Below are positions 1-10,992 of a DNA stretch of 64,000 nt, in pieces. The notes beneath the pieces were generated by a model. The model was given only the letters and a program-made list of their open reading frames with translations, was not told the origin of the DNA and ran no database searches. This DNA comes from Pseudomonadota bacterium (GTDB taxonomy: Bacteria > Myxococcota_A > Polyangia > Polyangiales > Polyangiaceae). The position numbers and the translations under genes were made by a program. The first letter of the stretch is position 1. Each line of letters begins with the position of its first letter. The stretch lies in NCBI GenBank assembly GCA_023431345.1, contig JAEYWK010000044.1:62001-126000 (forward strand). Direction: 5' to 3'.

Positions 1-2
1 AT

Positions 3-506
3 GGAGCGAGCGCGAAGCTCATTCACGTGTTGGTGCGCACCATTTCGCCGGCCGTCGGCGACTTCATCGCGGCTCAGCTCGAATCGTTCGCCAAGGGCCT
101 GGCATTCTTGACCATGGGCAGCGTAGCGCTGCGCTATTTGCTCGAGACCATCGCTTACTGGCTCACGGCTGCGCTCTCGTATTGGATGCTTGGCTGGGGC
201 ACCGGCATCCTCCATGCTAGCGGCAGCCCCATGGGCTTCGGCGAGGCGTGCGCCGTGATGGGCATGCTAGGAATCGCGACCGTCCTGCCTGGCCCCCCCG
301 GCTTGCTCGGCTTGTTCCAAGCCGGTGTGTACGCGGCCCTGACCATGTACTTTCCGGCGCATCAAGTCACGAGCTCGGGCGCCGCGTTCGTCTTCTTGCT
401 TTACGTGTTGCAGATGAGCTTCACGCTCGTAGCCGGAGCGGCAAGCCTAGCCTTCGAGCTGCGCGCCGGGGCCTCGTCGACGGGTGCCACGCCCCTCGAA
501 ACCTAA
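3..506 (+). CDS. Flippase-like (lysylphosphatidylglycerol synthase TM family) membrane protein, 3' part
   Basis: This is the C-terminal part of a polytopic membrane protein. The reading frame is open to the left edge, so the true start lies outside the window. Hydrophobic segments alternate with short loops. A conserved-looking PGPPGLLGLFQAG stretch (about residues 95-107 of the visible part) resembles the C-terminal half of the UPF0104 / lysylphosphatidylglycerol synthase transmembrane domain, a flippase-like family. The stop TAA at 504-506 is followed after 12 bases by the next gene, so the two may be co-transcribed. The substrate cannot be told from this fragment. The family call rests on pattern recognition only. 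Confidence 0.6.
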   Translation, partial: GASAKLIHVLVRTISPAVGDFIAAQLESFAKGLAFLTMGSVALRYLLETIAYWLTAALSYWMLGWGTGILHASGSPMGFGEACAVMGMLGIATVLPGPPGLLGLFQAGVYAALTMYFPAHQVTSSGAAFVFLLYVLQMSFTLVAGAASLAFELRAGASSTGATPLET

Positions 507-518
507 CCGCGCCGAGCC

Positions 519-1634
519 ATGACCGAAATCTTCGATCTCGATGCCGTCGTGATCGGCGGGGGCGTGATCGGGCTCGCCGTCGCGCGGGAGCTCGCGCTGC
601 GCGGGCGCGAGGTGACGCTGCTCGAAGCGGAGACCAGGCTGGGCAATCATACTAGCTCGCGCAACTCCGAGGTGATCCACGCCGGGATCTACTACCCACC
701 CGGCTCGTTCAAGGCGCGGCTCTGCGTCGAGGGGAAGGCGCGCCTCTATGAATATTGCGCAGACGCGGGCGTGCCACACCGCCGCCTCGGCAAGTTGATC
801 GTCGCCACCACGGAAGCGGAGGTCGTAACGCTCGATGGCATCCTTGGGCGAGCGAAGCAATGCGGCGTCGACGACCTGGAGTGGCTCGACGAGGCAGACA
901 TCGCTCGCCTCGAGCCGAGCGTGCGGGCGGTGAGGGGCCTCTTCTCCTCCTCCACGGGCATCGTCGACAGCCACGAGCTGATGTCGGCCCTGCGCCGAGA
1001 TGCGGAAGTGCGCGGCGCTCAAGTCGTGCTCGACAGTCCAGTCCTCGGGGGCGCCGTGGGCGCGAACGGCATCGAGCTGCGAGTCGGCGGCGCCGAGCCG
1101 AGCTTGATCCGCTGCGTCACCGCGATCAACGCCGCGGGCCTGCGGGCCCAAGACGTCGCGCGCTCCCTCGACGGCCTTCCGGAGGCCACCATCCCCGGCC
1201 AGTATTTCGCGAAGGGGCACTACTTCACGCTCGCGGGCAAGGCTCCGTTTTCGCATTTGGTGTACCCCGTGCCCGTCCCGGGTGGGCTCGGAGTGCACGT
1301 CACGCTCGACCTCGCCGGGCAAGCGCGCTTCGGGCCCGACGTCGCTTGGGTCGACGGCGTCACCTACGCCTTCGACGAAACGCGAGCGAGCGGCTTCTAT
1401 GCGGCCATCCGCCGTTACTTCCCCGCGCTCCCGGACGGCGACTTGATACCCGGCTACACCGGCATTCGGCCCAAGCTCTCTCCGCCTGGCTCGCCCGCCG
1501 ACGACTTTCTCGTCCAGGGTCCCGCCGATCACGGCGTGCCAGGCCTCGTGAACCTGTACGGCATCGAGTCGCCAGGTCTGACGGCCTCGCTGGCTTTAGC
1601 CGAGCTCACCGTGGCGCGCCTCGACGCGCGCTAG
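519..1634 (+). CDS. lhgO: FAD-dependent oxidoreductase, L-2-hydroxyglutarate oxidase/dehydrogenase-like
   Basis: A 371-residue DAO-fold flavoprotein. The N-terminal dinucleotide-binding motif GGGVIG is at residues 13-18. The segment HTSSRNSEVIHAGIYYPPGS (44-63) matches the characteristic HxSxxNSxVIHAGxYY region of the LhgO/L2HGDH family, and the C-terminal GYTGIRPKL segment also fits. The family oxidises L-2-hydroxyglutarate to 2-oxoglutarate and passes electrons to the quinone pool or oxygen. The length is slightly below the usual ~400 residues. ATG at 519 lies 12 bases after the upstream stop. The family is confident; the exact substrate is inferred, since related glycine/D-amino-acid oxidases share the fold. 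Confidence 0.75.
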   Translation: MTEIFDLDAVVIGGGVIGLAVARELALRGREVTLLEAETRLGNHTSSRNSEVIHAGIYYPPGSFKARLCVEGKARLYEYCADAGVPHRRLGKLIVATTEAEVVTLDGILGRAKQCGVDDLEWLDEADIARLEPSVRAVRGLFSSSTGIVDSHELMSALRRDAEVRGAQVVLDSPVLGGAVGANGIELRVGGAEPSLIRCVTAINAAGLRAQDVARSLDGLPEATIPGQYFAKGHYFTLAGKAPFSHLVYPVPVPGGLGVHVTLDLAGQARFGPDVAWVDGVTYAFDETRASGFYAAIRRYFPALPDGDLIPGYTGIRPKLSPPGSPADDFLVQGPADHGVPGLVNLYGIESPGLTASLALAELTVARLDAR

Positions 1635-1723
1635 CCGGGTTCGCGGCGAGGACTCGGCCGCTTGGCCCAGTCACGGCCTCGTAGCTGTGGGGCTCATCGC
1701 CGTGCTAATTGGCTGAGTCGGCG

Positions 1724-3047
1724 ATGACCACGGCGGAGGTGAGCACGGCGCGCGAGGAGTCGCACGCGGAAGGTGCTGCGCGACGGTTGGTGCTCGACTG
1801 GGTTTGGCCAGCCCGACGCCGACAACCACTGCAGGGCGCTCGGCTCGAGATTGGGCGTGATCCTGCGAACGCGATCTCGATTCAGGGCGCGGGCGTGTCG
1901 CGGGTCCACGCGGAGCTCTATCGCCAGGGGCCGCTGTACGTGCTGCGAGATCTCGACAGCACCAACGGGACGTGGCTCGGCGGGAAACGCATCGGGCACG
2001 CCCCGGTTTCACCAGGCTCGGTCGTCCGCGTCGGTGAATGGGTCGGCGTGTTCGCGGACCGCTTCGAGCACGAGGGTCTCTTTGGTGAGCTCGCCACCGA
2101 CCTGTTCGGCGGGCCCGAGCTGGCCGAGTCCATCGCCGCCCTTCGACCAGCGGCGACCGCCAGCTTGCCCGTGCTCCTAGTCGGCTCGACCGGCACGGGC
2201 AAGGAGCGCGTCGCCCGCGCGACGCACCGCTTCAGCGGCCGGCCCGGTCCATTCGTAGCCGTCAACTGCGCGGCCTTGCCCGAGCACCTCGCCGAAGCCG
2301 GAGCTGTTCGGCTACCGGCGCGGGGCCTTCACGGGCGCCGAGCGCTCGAGCATCGGGCACTTCCGCAGCGCGCACGGCGGGAGCCTGTTCCTCGACGAAA
2401 TGCCGGAGCTATCGCTGTCGCTCCAAGCCAAGCTGCTGCGGGTGCTCGAAGATGGCCAGGTGCTGGCGCTCGGCGAGACGACGCCCTTTACGGTGAACGT
2501 GCGCGTCATCGCAGCCAGCCAGGTGCCGCTGCGGCAGCTCGTCGAGCAGGGCAAGCTGCGACGAGATCTCGCGGCTCGACTGACGGGCATCGAAGTTCGG
2601 CTGCCGGAGCTGGCGCAGCGTCGCGCCGACGTGGCCCCCCTGTTCCAGCAGTTTCTCGAGCGCCACTGCGGTGGCGTGCCACCGGCGATCGAGCCGCGAC
2701 TGATCGAAGCGGTGTGCTTGCACGACTGGCCCGACAACGTCAGAGAGCTCGAGCTGCTAGCCCGAAAGCTCTTGGCGGTTCACGGACATGAACCGCTGCT
2801 GCGTCGCCAGCATTTGCCGTCAGAGCTTGCGGCGCGCAACGAAGACACGACGCGAGGCCAGCGCCCTTCGATGGTACCGCAAGGCAGGCGCGAGCACGAC
2901 CTCAGCCGCCTGAAGACCGAGCTCGACCGCAACGGCGGCAACATCAAGGCTGCCGCCCTCGCGCTCGGTATATCGCGCCAGCGCATCTACCGTTTGCTGG
3001 ACGACGCCGAAGCCGATGGCGAACGCAAGTCGGGGGAAGTGCCGTGA
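1724..3047 (+). pseudogene. FHA-domain sigma-54-dependent activator, reading frame broken by one extra base
   Basis: An FHA domain comes first (IGRDP, SRVHAEL, STNGTWLGG), then a sigma-54 AAA+ domain with Walker A GSTGTGKE. Near 2300 the frame changes. The GYRRGAFTGAERS loop that contacts sigma-54, Walker B (GSLFLDE), the arginine-finger region and a Fis-type HTH at the C-terminus continue only in the +1 frame. Reading GCCGAAGCCGGAGCTG with one G fewer gives the expected EAELFGY, so a single G insertion at 2300/2301 explains the break. ATG 1724 is preferred over the in-frame TTG 1709. The 3' end overlaps the kinase gene by GTGA. The gene is either truly inactivated or a sequencing error. All motifs on both sides are intact, which favours a recent event or an error. 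Confidence 0.8.
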
Positions 3048-4357
3048 CGGCGTCGAGCGAGCGCACGGAGGAGCCAGAGGGGCTCGACTCCTACGAAACG
3101 GAAGCGCTCGGCCAACGTCGGCTGGGCACGGTCATCGCGCAAACCTATCGACTGGAGCGCTGCGTGGGGGCTGGCGCCAGCAGCCACGTCTTCGAAGCCA
3201 CGCACCTGCGATTGCAGCGCAAGTTCGCCGTCAAAGTGCTGCGCGCGGAGCTCGACTGCGAACGGGCGGCCCTGCGCTTTCGTCGTGAAGCCACGGCCAT
3301 CGCTCGGCTGCGCTGTGAGCATGTCGTGAGCGTCGTGGATTGCGGAGAGCTCGAAGATCGTACGCCCTACCTCGTCATGGAGCTGCTCGAGGGCGAGGAC
3401 TTGCGCCGGCTCCTCTCGCACTCGGCCCCGCTCCCGGCGCGGCGCGCCGTTGCGCTGGCGCTCGAGGCTTGTCGCGGCCTCGGCGAGGTGCACCGCGCGG
3501 GCCTCGTTCATCGCGATCTAAAGCCGGAGAACCTGTTCATTGCTCGACGCAGCACGGGTCAAGATTGGTGCAAAATTCTGGACTTCGGTGTCGCCCGGAT
3601 GGACGCGGGCACCGGCACCGCGCACGGGGCGCTCATCGGCACCGTGCGCTACATGGCGCCGGAGCAGCTGCTCGATTCGAGCGCGCTCGGCCCGGAAGCG
3701 GACATCTACGCCCTCGGCGCGATCCTCTTCGAGTGCCTGACGGGTCGCCCTTTGGTCGGCGGGGCCAGCGTGCAAGAGTCCATGTACCGCATCATCAACG
3801 CTTCGCCACGCGAGCTGATGGGGGCTACCGAGCTCCCGGCGCCGCTCGAGCGCGTCATCGCAGCGTGCTTGGAAAAGTCGCCCAACAGGCGGCCGGCATC
3901 CGCAGCCGAGCTGGCCGAGCGCCTGGTCGAGGCGATGGCGCCTCAGCGCGAGACGGATGTGACCCTCGCGGAGTACGACGCGGAGAGCGCTCCGGGTCGA
4001 GAGCTTCCCCCGCTGCGCCGCTCGCCTCGGGTCTTGGCGACCTTGGCGTTGGTCATCTTCTCCGCAGGCGCGCTCGCGGGCTGGCAAGTCGCGCCGCGCA
4101 GCGTTGCGCAAAGAGCGGCGTCTGCCGGCGCCGCATCTCCGGTCCCCAAGCCATCAGCTGCCCCCTCCCCGGCGCTAGCCGCGGTGACGTCGGCGGCGCC
4201 CTCGCTCGCGTCGTCCGCTACCTCGCCGCTAGTTGACGTCGTCAAGCGCGGCAGCCCCCCTACGAAGCGAAGCTCGTCACCCGCGCCCGCCACGCCGCGC
4301 TCGCCCAGCGCTGGCCCGCTCGACCGCTTCGATCAAGTGAACCCCTACGGTGATTGA
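3044..4357 (+). CDS. Membrane-anchored serine/threonine protein kinase
   Basis: A Hanks-type kinase of 437 residues. The glycine loop is at 41-50, the ATP-binding lysine at K64 (FAVKVL), the catalytic loop HRDLKPEN starts at H156, DFG is at 180-182 and the APE-equivalent is MAPEQ. After the kinase domain (~35-290) comes one transmembrane helix near residues 329-350, then a Ser/Pro/Ala-rich tail that would lie outside the membrane. The GTG start overlaps the TGA of the FHA-sigma54 gene, so the two are translationally coupled. A kinase next to an FHA phosphopeptide-binding regulator suggests that the kinase signals through it. That link is inference from gene order. Confidence 0.9.
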   Translation: MTASSERTEEPEGLDSYETEALGQRRLGTVIAQTYRLERCVGAGASSHVFEATHLRLQRKFAVKVLRAELDCERAALRFRREATAIARLRCEHVVSVVDCGELEDRTPYLVMELLEGEDLRRLLSHSAPLPARRAVALALEACRGLGEVHRAGLVHRDLKPENLFIARRSTGQDWCKILDFGVARMDAGTGTAHGALIGTVRYMAPEQLLDSSALGPEADIYALGAILFECLTGRPLVGGASVQESMYRIINASPRELMGATELPAPLERVIAACLEKSPNRRPASAAELAERLVEAMAPQRETDVTLAEYDAESAPGRELPPLRRSPRVLATLALVIFSAGALAGWQVAPRSVAQRAASAGAASPVPKPSAAPSPALAAVTSAAPSLASSATSPLVDVVKRGSPPTKRSSSPAPATPRSPSAGPLDRFDQVNPYGD

Positions 4358-5444
4358 CGTACGCGCGTTTCTGCTCGGTCTCGCCGCTGCGGGGTGGTGC
4401 TCCGCCGTCAGCGCAGCCGAGCCTGACGGCAGCAGCACCGCCGCGCGCTCGCATTTCGAGGCCGGCCTCTCCGCCGTCGGGCGGGGCGAGATCGCGCAAG
4501 GGCTGAGAGAGTTCGAAGCCGCCTACGCCGCCGAGCCTCGCTTCGCGGTGCTGTTCAACATCGGGCAGGCGCAGCTGGCGCTGGAGCGCCCACTCGAAGC
4601 TATCGCCAGCTTCGAACGCTTCCTGGCCGAAGGCGGCCAGCAGGTCACCGAAGCGCGCCGCGCCGAGGTAACGCGACTGATCCGACAGAGCCGTAGGTTG
4701 ACAGGCTTTCTCGTGCTCAAGGTCGAGTCCCCAGCGGAAGCCCGTGTCTGGCTCGACGGCAAAGCCTTGGCGAGCGATGAGCTGAGCCGGCCTGTCGCCA
4801 CGGTTGTCGGCTCGCACGCGCTACTCTACGCCTACGGACGCGGGGGGCCTACCGAGCTGGAGGTGCGGATCGAGCCCGAGGCGTCGACGGAAGTGGCGAT
4901 TCCGCGGCCCATTCCAGCGCCCGTTGCGCCCGCCGTGACCGATACGCCGCTGGGCCAGCTAGCCATCGCCTGCAGCGTCGCCGGTATCGAGATCGAGGTC
5001 GGGGGCAGGCCCATCGGAAAGACGCCGCTCGCGAAGACGGTGGGCAGCGCCGCGGGGTCCGTTCGCCTGCGCTTCGCGCGCGCCGGCTTCGAGCCCGTGG
5101 TTCGTGACGTCCGTGTCACGGCCGGCGTCACTTCGAGCGTCGCTTGCTCCGTACCGCTCCAGCCAACGCACGCCAGCGTGGAGCGCGCTCGAGTCTTGGA
5201 GCGACGGCGCTTCGTCGGCTATGGCCTCGCCGGAGCAGCCCTCGCTTCATTCGGCGCGGGCGCCGCGATCTACGGCTGGAATCAAGGCCGCTACGAAGAC
5301 TGGCGCGCCGCGCGAACACCAGAGCGGCCCGCGGTCGACCGCGCCGTCAGCATTCAGCGCGCGGACGACGCCGCGCTCGGCCTCACCATCCTCGGCGCGG
5401 GGCTGAGCGCCCTCGCCACCTGGTCGCTACTCGCGGTCGACTAG
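4350..5444 (+). CDS. Secreted TPR/PEGA-domain protein with C-terminal membrane helix
   Basis: 364 residues. The first ~24 residues form a signal peptide ending near SAVSAAE. A short TPR-like region follows (RSHFEAGLSAVGRGEIAQGLREFEAAYAAEPRF and onward), with two beta-rich PEGA-like segments ending in GxPIGKTPL and a hydrophobic helix near residues 290-310. Such proteins accompany Ser/Thr kinases in myxobacteria and probably act at the envelope. The GTG start overlaps the end of the kinase gene by 8 bases, so this is the third gene of the FHA-kinase operon. The molecular role is unknown. Confidence 0.65.
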   Translation: MIDVRAFLLGLAAAGWCSAVSAAEPDGSSTAARSHFEAGLSAVGRGEIAQGLREFEAAYAAEPRFAVLFNIGQAQLALERPLEAIASFERFLAEGGQQVTEARRAEVTRLIRQSRRLTGFLVLKVESPAEARVWLDGKALASDELSRPVATVVGSHALLYAYGRGGPTELEVRIEPEASTEVAIPRPIPAPVAPAVTDTPLGQLAIACSVAGIEIEVGGRPIGKTPLAKTVGSAAGSVRLRFARAGFEPVVRDVRVTAGVTSSVACSVPLQPTHASVERARVLERRRFVGYGLAGAALASFGAGAAIYGWNQGRYEDWRAARTPERPAVDRAVSIQRADDAALGLTILGAGLSALATWSLLAVD

Positions 5445-5455
5445 CCCCGACGCCC

Positions 5456-6358
5456 TCACGCCAGGGCCTGAGCGAGCGCGGCCTCTAGGGAAGCGTAACG
5501 AAACGGAAAGCCCTGCGCTTGCAGCACGCGCGGGATCGCGAACTGGCCGGTCAGGATGGTTTGAGCGCCTTCGCCAAACAGCACCTTCATTCCGAACGCG
5601 GGCGCGGGGAGCCAGCTCGGCCGATGCAGCGTACGCGCGATGGCGGCAGATAGCTCTTCGTTGCTCGCCGGCTCCGGGGCGCAGACGTTCAGTTTGGCGG
5701 GCAGAGCCTCGTCGTCGATACACCTGAGCAAGACCTCGACCGCGTCGTCGAGATGAATCCAAGAGATACCTTGCGAGCCGCTGCCGATCTTGCCGCCAAC
5801 GAACAACTTGAACGGCAACGCCATGAGCGCGAGAGGACCATCACCCGGCCCTAATACCACTCCAATACGTGGAGTGACGACACGCACGCCGGCGGCGCGG
5901 GCGCGCTCTGCCTCGGCCTCCCAGTCGACGCACAGCTTCGCCAAGAAGTCGTCGCCCGCCGGAGCGCTCTCGTCGACGCGCTGGCTGGCTGGTACATCGC
6001 CGTAGTAGCCAACGGCGGAGGCGCTGACGAGCAGCGGCGGTTTGCGAGAGCAGCGCTCGATGGCTTGGACGACGTGGCGCGTCGTGACGATGCGGCTGTC
6101 GTAGATAGCTCGCTTGTTGGCTTCGGTGTAGCGCACGCCAACGGCGCGCTTGCCCGCGAGGTGCACGACGGCGTCCGCCCCCTCGAACGCCTGCGCCCAA
6201 TCGCCCGGTTCGTACGGGTTCCAGCTCACCCTTCGCGGGTTGCCGGGCCGCGACTGGCCCCGCGTGAGCACCGTCACCTCGTCGCCTCGCGCCACCAGCC
6301 GTTCGACCAGGCGGCTGCCGATGTACCCCGTACCGCCGCTGACGATCACGCGCTTCAT
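5456..6358 (-). CDS. TIGR01777-family NAD(P)-dependent epimerase (extended SDR)
   Basis: 300 residues. The N-terminal Rossmann motif GGTGYIGS is at 8-15 and VVHLAGK, a typical extended-SDR segment, follows. SASAVGYYGD carries the presumed active-site Tyr, and the C-terminal DUF1731-like part includes RTLHRPSWLPAPAFGMKVLFGEG. This architecture and length match the YfcH/TIGR01777 family. The substrate of this family is not established. The gene converges on the TPR/PEGA gene with 11 bases between the stops. It diverges from the lipoprotein gene at 6468, with about 110 bases of shared promoter space. Confidence 0.85.
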   Translation of the reverse strand: MKRVIVSGGTGYIGSRLVERLVARGDEVTVLTRGQSRPGNPRRVSWNPYEPGDWAQAFEGADAVVHLAGKRAVGVRYTEANKRAIYDSRIVTTRHVVQAIERCSRKPPLLVSASAVGYYGDVPASQRVDESAPAGDDFLAKLCVDWEAEAERARAAGVRVVTPRIGVVLGPGDGPLALMALPFKLFVGGKIGSGSQGISWIHLDDAVEVLLRCIDDEALPAKLNVCAPEPASNEELSAAIARTLHRPSWLPAPAFGMKVLFGEGAQTILTGQFAIPRVLQAQGFPFRYASLEAALAQALA

Positions 6359-6467
6359 GAACCGGATTTAGGGCCAGAAACTCCGCCTGACAACTGCGAC
6401 GACGCCCGTAAGCCGCGGCAAAAAGCCCTGCTGTACATCGCGGGCCAGCGGGTCTAACAATCCGGGC

Positions 6468-7112
6468 ATGTCGAAAATGCTCGCTTTCTGCTTTGGCGCG
6501 GCCCTGCTCAGCGTCGGTTGTGCCGGCAAGCCCGCCGCCCCGTTCGATACGCTGAAGACGTCGAACCTCACCGCTTATCGTCTGCAGAACTACGAGCCGC
6601 CCGCGGCTACGGCCGCCACGCCCGCAGCGCCAGGCGCCGCCCCCGCCATCCCGGGTCTGCCGCCCGAGATCACGAGCTGGATCCAGCAAGGCGCGGCCGG
6701 ACTGCAGCAGCTCATCCCGCCGGGGTTGCAGATCCCGGGCCTGTCGCTGCCGGGTGCTCCCGCGCTCACGCCCGCGGTCGACACCACGCCGCGCTTTCAC
6801 ACCTTCCGCATCCTGTCGCAGACGCAGGTCATCGACACCGATCTGAAAGAGAGCCTCGGTGATCTGCTCGGCGACAAGGACAACTTCGACAACGCTCAAG
6901 CGCGCTGCGCCCCCAACGTCTTCTACGCAGAAATGGGTCTGTCGTTCGGCGGCGCCGTCGGCGGCCAAACCAACGATCTGCTCGTCTCCTTCTCGTGCAA
7001 TCAGATCGTGTCGCGCACCTTCAGCTGGCCGCACCCCGCCACCGGCATGAAGGCCGACACGGTCAAAGAGCTGAGCGAGATCGTGCAGAAGGTCTTCCCG
7101 CAAGGCACCTGA
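6468..7112 (+). CDS. Lipoprotein of unknown function
   Basis: 214 residues. The signal peptide ends at a lipobox (LSVGC, Cys at about residue 18), so the mature protein should be lipid-anchored. An Ala/Pro-rich linker (TAATPAAPGAAPAIPG) precedes a ~130-residue C-terminal domain with two cysteines (RCAP and SCNQ). I do not recognise the domain. A TAACAAT hexamer-like -10 element at 6455-6461 sits only a few bases before the ATG, suggesting a very short leader. A strong hairpin follows the stop. Confidence 0.7.
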   Translation: MSKMLAFCFGAALLSVGCAGKPAAPFDTLKTSNLTAYRLQNYEPPAATAATPAAPGAAPAIPGLPPEITSWIQQGAAGLQQLIPPGLQIPGLSLPGAPALTPAVDTTPRFHTFRILSQTQVIDTDLKESLGDLLGDKDNFDNAQARCAPNVFYAEMGLSFGGAVGGQTNDLLVSFSCNQIVSRTFSWPHPATGMKADTVKELSEIVQKVFPQGT

Positions 7113-7144
7113 GCGAAGCCTCGGCCCTCAGCAGCGCCGAACGA

Positions 7145-7170
7145 GCGCCCCGCCTTTCGAGGCGGGGCGC
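7145..7170 (+). terminator. GC-rich hairpin with UUCG tetraloop
   Basis: The arms GCGCCCCGCCT and AGGCGGGGCGC pair perfectly over 11 bases around a TTCG loop, 33 bases after the lipoprotein stop. No T-run follows, which is common for terminators in very GC-rich genomes. It reads identically on either strand. Confidence 0.7.
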
Positions 7171-7481
7171 CCGTATCCCTGCTAAGCCGTCTTCGGGACG
7201 CTCTACCAAAGCCCCGCCCCACCCTCGCCTATTCGATGGTGCCTCAGCGCTAGGCGACGCAGTGGGGCTCCGTCATCGCGATGTGATGGCTGGGCGAAGA
7301 GCTCGCACCGCCGTTAGCGCGGTCGAGGCGTGATCGCGCGATTTTTCGCGGATCGCAGAGCGGCCGCGGGTCTGCCCCACCCCAATCCCTCGTGGCGGAT
7401 AAGTGCTCGTGATCGCACGGATAGTGGTACTTAAATAGGTGATCGACAAATGATCCGAGGTTTGATCTAACTGCAGGCAGA
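7171..7481. other. Intergenic region, no convincing gene
   Basis: No open frame here has a credible protein. The last ~60 bases are noticeably AT-richer, with TTAAAT at 7431-7436 and TTTGATCTAA at 7461-7470. They probably hold the promoter of the SNF2 gene. The SNF2 frame is closed by a TGA at 7440-7442, so the protein cannot begin further upstream. Confidence 0.5.
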
Positions 7482-9821
<2,340 letters not shown>

Positions 9822-9848
9822 CGCTGCGACTACGGCATTACGAGTCCG

Positions 9849-9865
9849 TACTTGTTCAACAAGTA
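9849..9865. promoter_or_regulatory. 17-bp perfect palindrome, possible operator
   Basis: TACTTGTTCAACAAGTA has two 8-base arms around a central C. It lies 27 bases after the SNF2 stop and ~140 bases before the EF-hand lipoprotein start. The single-base centre makes it an unlikely hairpin and a likely binding site for a dimeric regulator. Confidence 0.4.
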
Positions 9866-10005
9866 ACGTTCGAGCCCCCCCATTTGCGCATCGGAGATGG
9901 GGTCGGTGATTGCGCCTATTTCAGCAATATCACCGTCGAAGGCGCCATCCGCCGTTCCGCCCAACGTGAGGGGATCGCCAGCGGCGCTGACGTCAGGGAT
10001 GCGCA

Positions 10006-10892
10006 ATGATGAATTGCCTGAATCGAGTTGCGCTCGCAGTCACGCTAATTGGTGCCGCCGCGTGCGGCGGAGAGAACATGACCGAGGACGTTGCCAGCAA
10101 CTCGGAAGCGATCTTGGCGGGTGCCGCCGATCTAGCCGTATTTCAGAATTGGACCAATCAATGGGCCATCGACTCAAGTGGTGATGGTGCGTGGGGAGCC
10201 GGCGACACATTGTTGACCGGGAATTTTGGCGGAGCGGGGACATCGCGCTGTCGGGGTATGGTCCCGTGTCTCTATGCGGCACAGGTGGAGGCAAAATCGG
10301 CATATGGCGCCCCTTTACTCGCAGTTTCTTTCTCGATCAAAACGGCGACAAGGTGTGGACCAACGGAGTTGATCGCGAGATCACCAACCTAAAGTCTGCT
10401 GCCGCGGGCTTTACCGATCAGCCCTTCGTCTACTCCGTCGTCACCAATGGTGGTGAGTTCCCCTCGTGCAAGGGAGTCGTTGGCTACTTCCGCACACCGA
10501 ACGCTGGCGGCGCCGGCGAGTGGTTTATCGATTTCAACGACAACGGCGTCATCGGCGCGGGCGAAGGACCGTTCGTCTGGGGGCAGAAAGGAGACATCGC
10601 AGTGCCCAATGCGAACAGTTTCAGCAGCTCTCGCCTGATGGTCTTCCGCTCCTCAACGGGCGAATGGATTCGGGACACGAACGGCAACAGGGTTTGGGAC
10701 GGTTGCGGGGTGGACTCGTGCACGACGTTCGGAGCTCCCAACGATGTGCCGTTCGCCAACCCCAATGGCCGGTTGATCGGAACCTCGCGAGGAACGTCGC
10801 GATTCGTCGATGCAAACGGAAACTTCAGCTGGGACGTCGGTGACGCCACTTACACCTTCGGGAACGCTGGCGCGCAAGCCGTGCTTCTGTGA
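10006..10892 (+). pseudogene. Lipoprotein with five EF-hand-like loops, frame broken by one missing base
   Basis: The gene starts at ATG 10006 with a signal peptide and lipobox (GAAAC, Cys ~20). It continues to about 10235, then resumes one frame back and runs to the stop at 10890-10892. Adding one G to the GGGG run at 10236-10239 restores a smooth sequence (NFGGAGDIALSGYG). The repaired protein is ~295 residues. Five Asp/Asn-rich 12-14-residue loops fit D-x-[NS]-x-[DN]-x(6-8)-[DE]: 10171-10206, 10335-10373, 10530-10565, 10674-10715 and 10809-10844. Several carry a Trp at position 8. These resemble calcium-binding loops of VCBS/EF-hand type. Function is unknown. The loss may be real or a homopolymer sequencing error. 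Confidence 0.7.
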
Positions 10893-10954
10893 GCGCACCG
10901 GTTGGCGAGCTTCATCCCGTGCCTCGCGCGGTCGCGGTACGGCCCGTCGAGCTT

Positions 10955-10992
10955 TCTCGTGCAGGGGGCGACCCGCGTGCTCCTGCACGAGA
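10955..10992 (+). terminator. Inverted repeat downstream of the EF-hand lipoprotein
   Basis: TCTCGTGCAGG (10955-10965) pairs perfectly with CCTGCACGAGA (10982-10992) across a 16-base loop, and flanking AGCT bases extend the pairing imperfectly. It lies ~60 bases after the stop codon at 10892, a position that fits a terminator. There is no T-run. Confidence 0.5.

Noticed and set aside
5841..7103. 420-residue minus-strand frame covering the epimerase and lipoprotein genes
   Set aside because: It spans two genes on opposite strands and is Arg-rich, typical of an off-frame read in GC-rich DNA.
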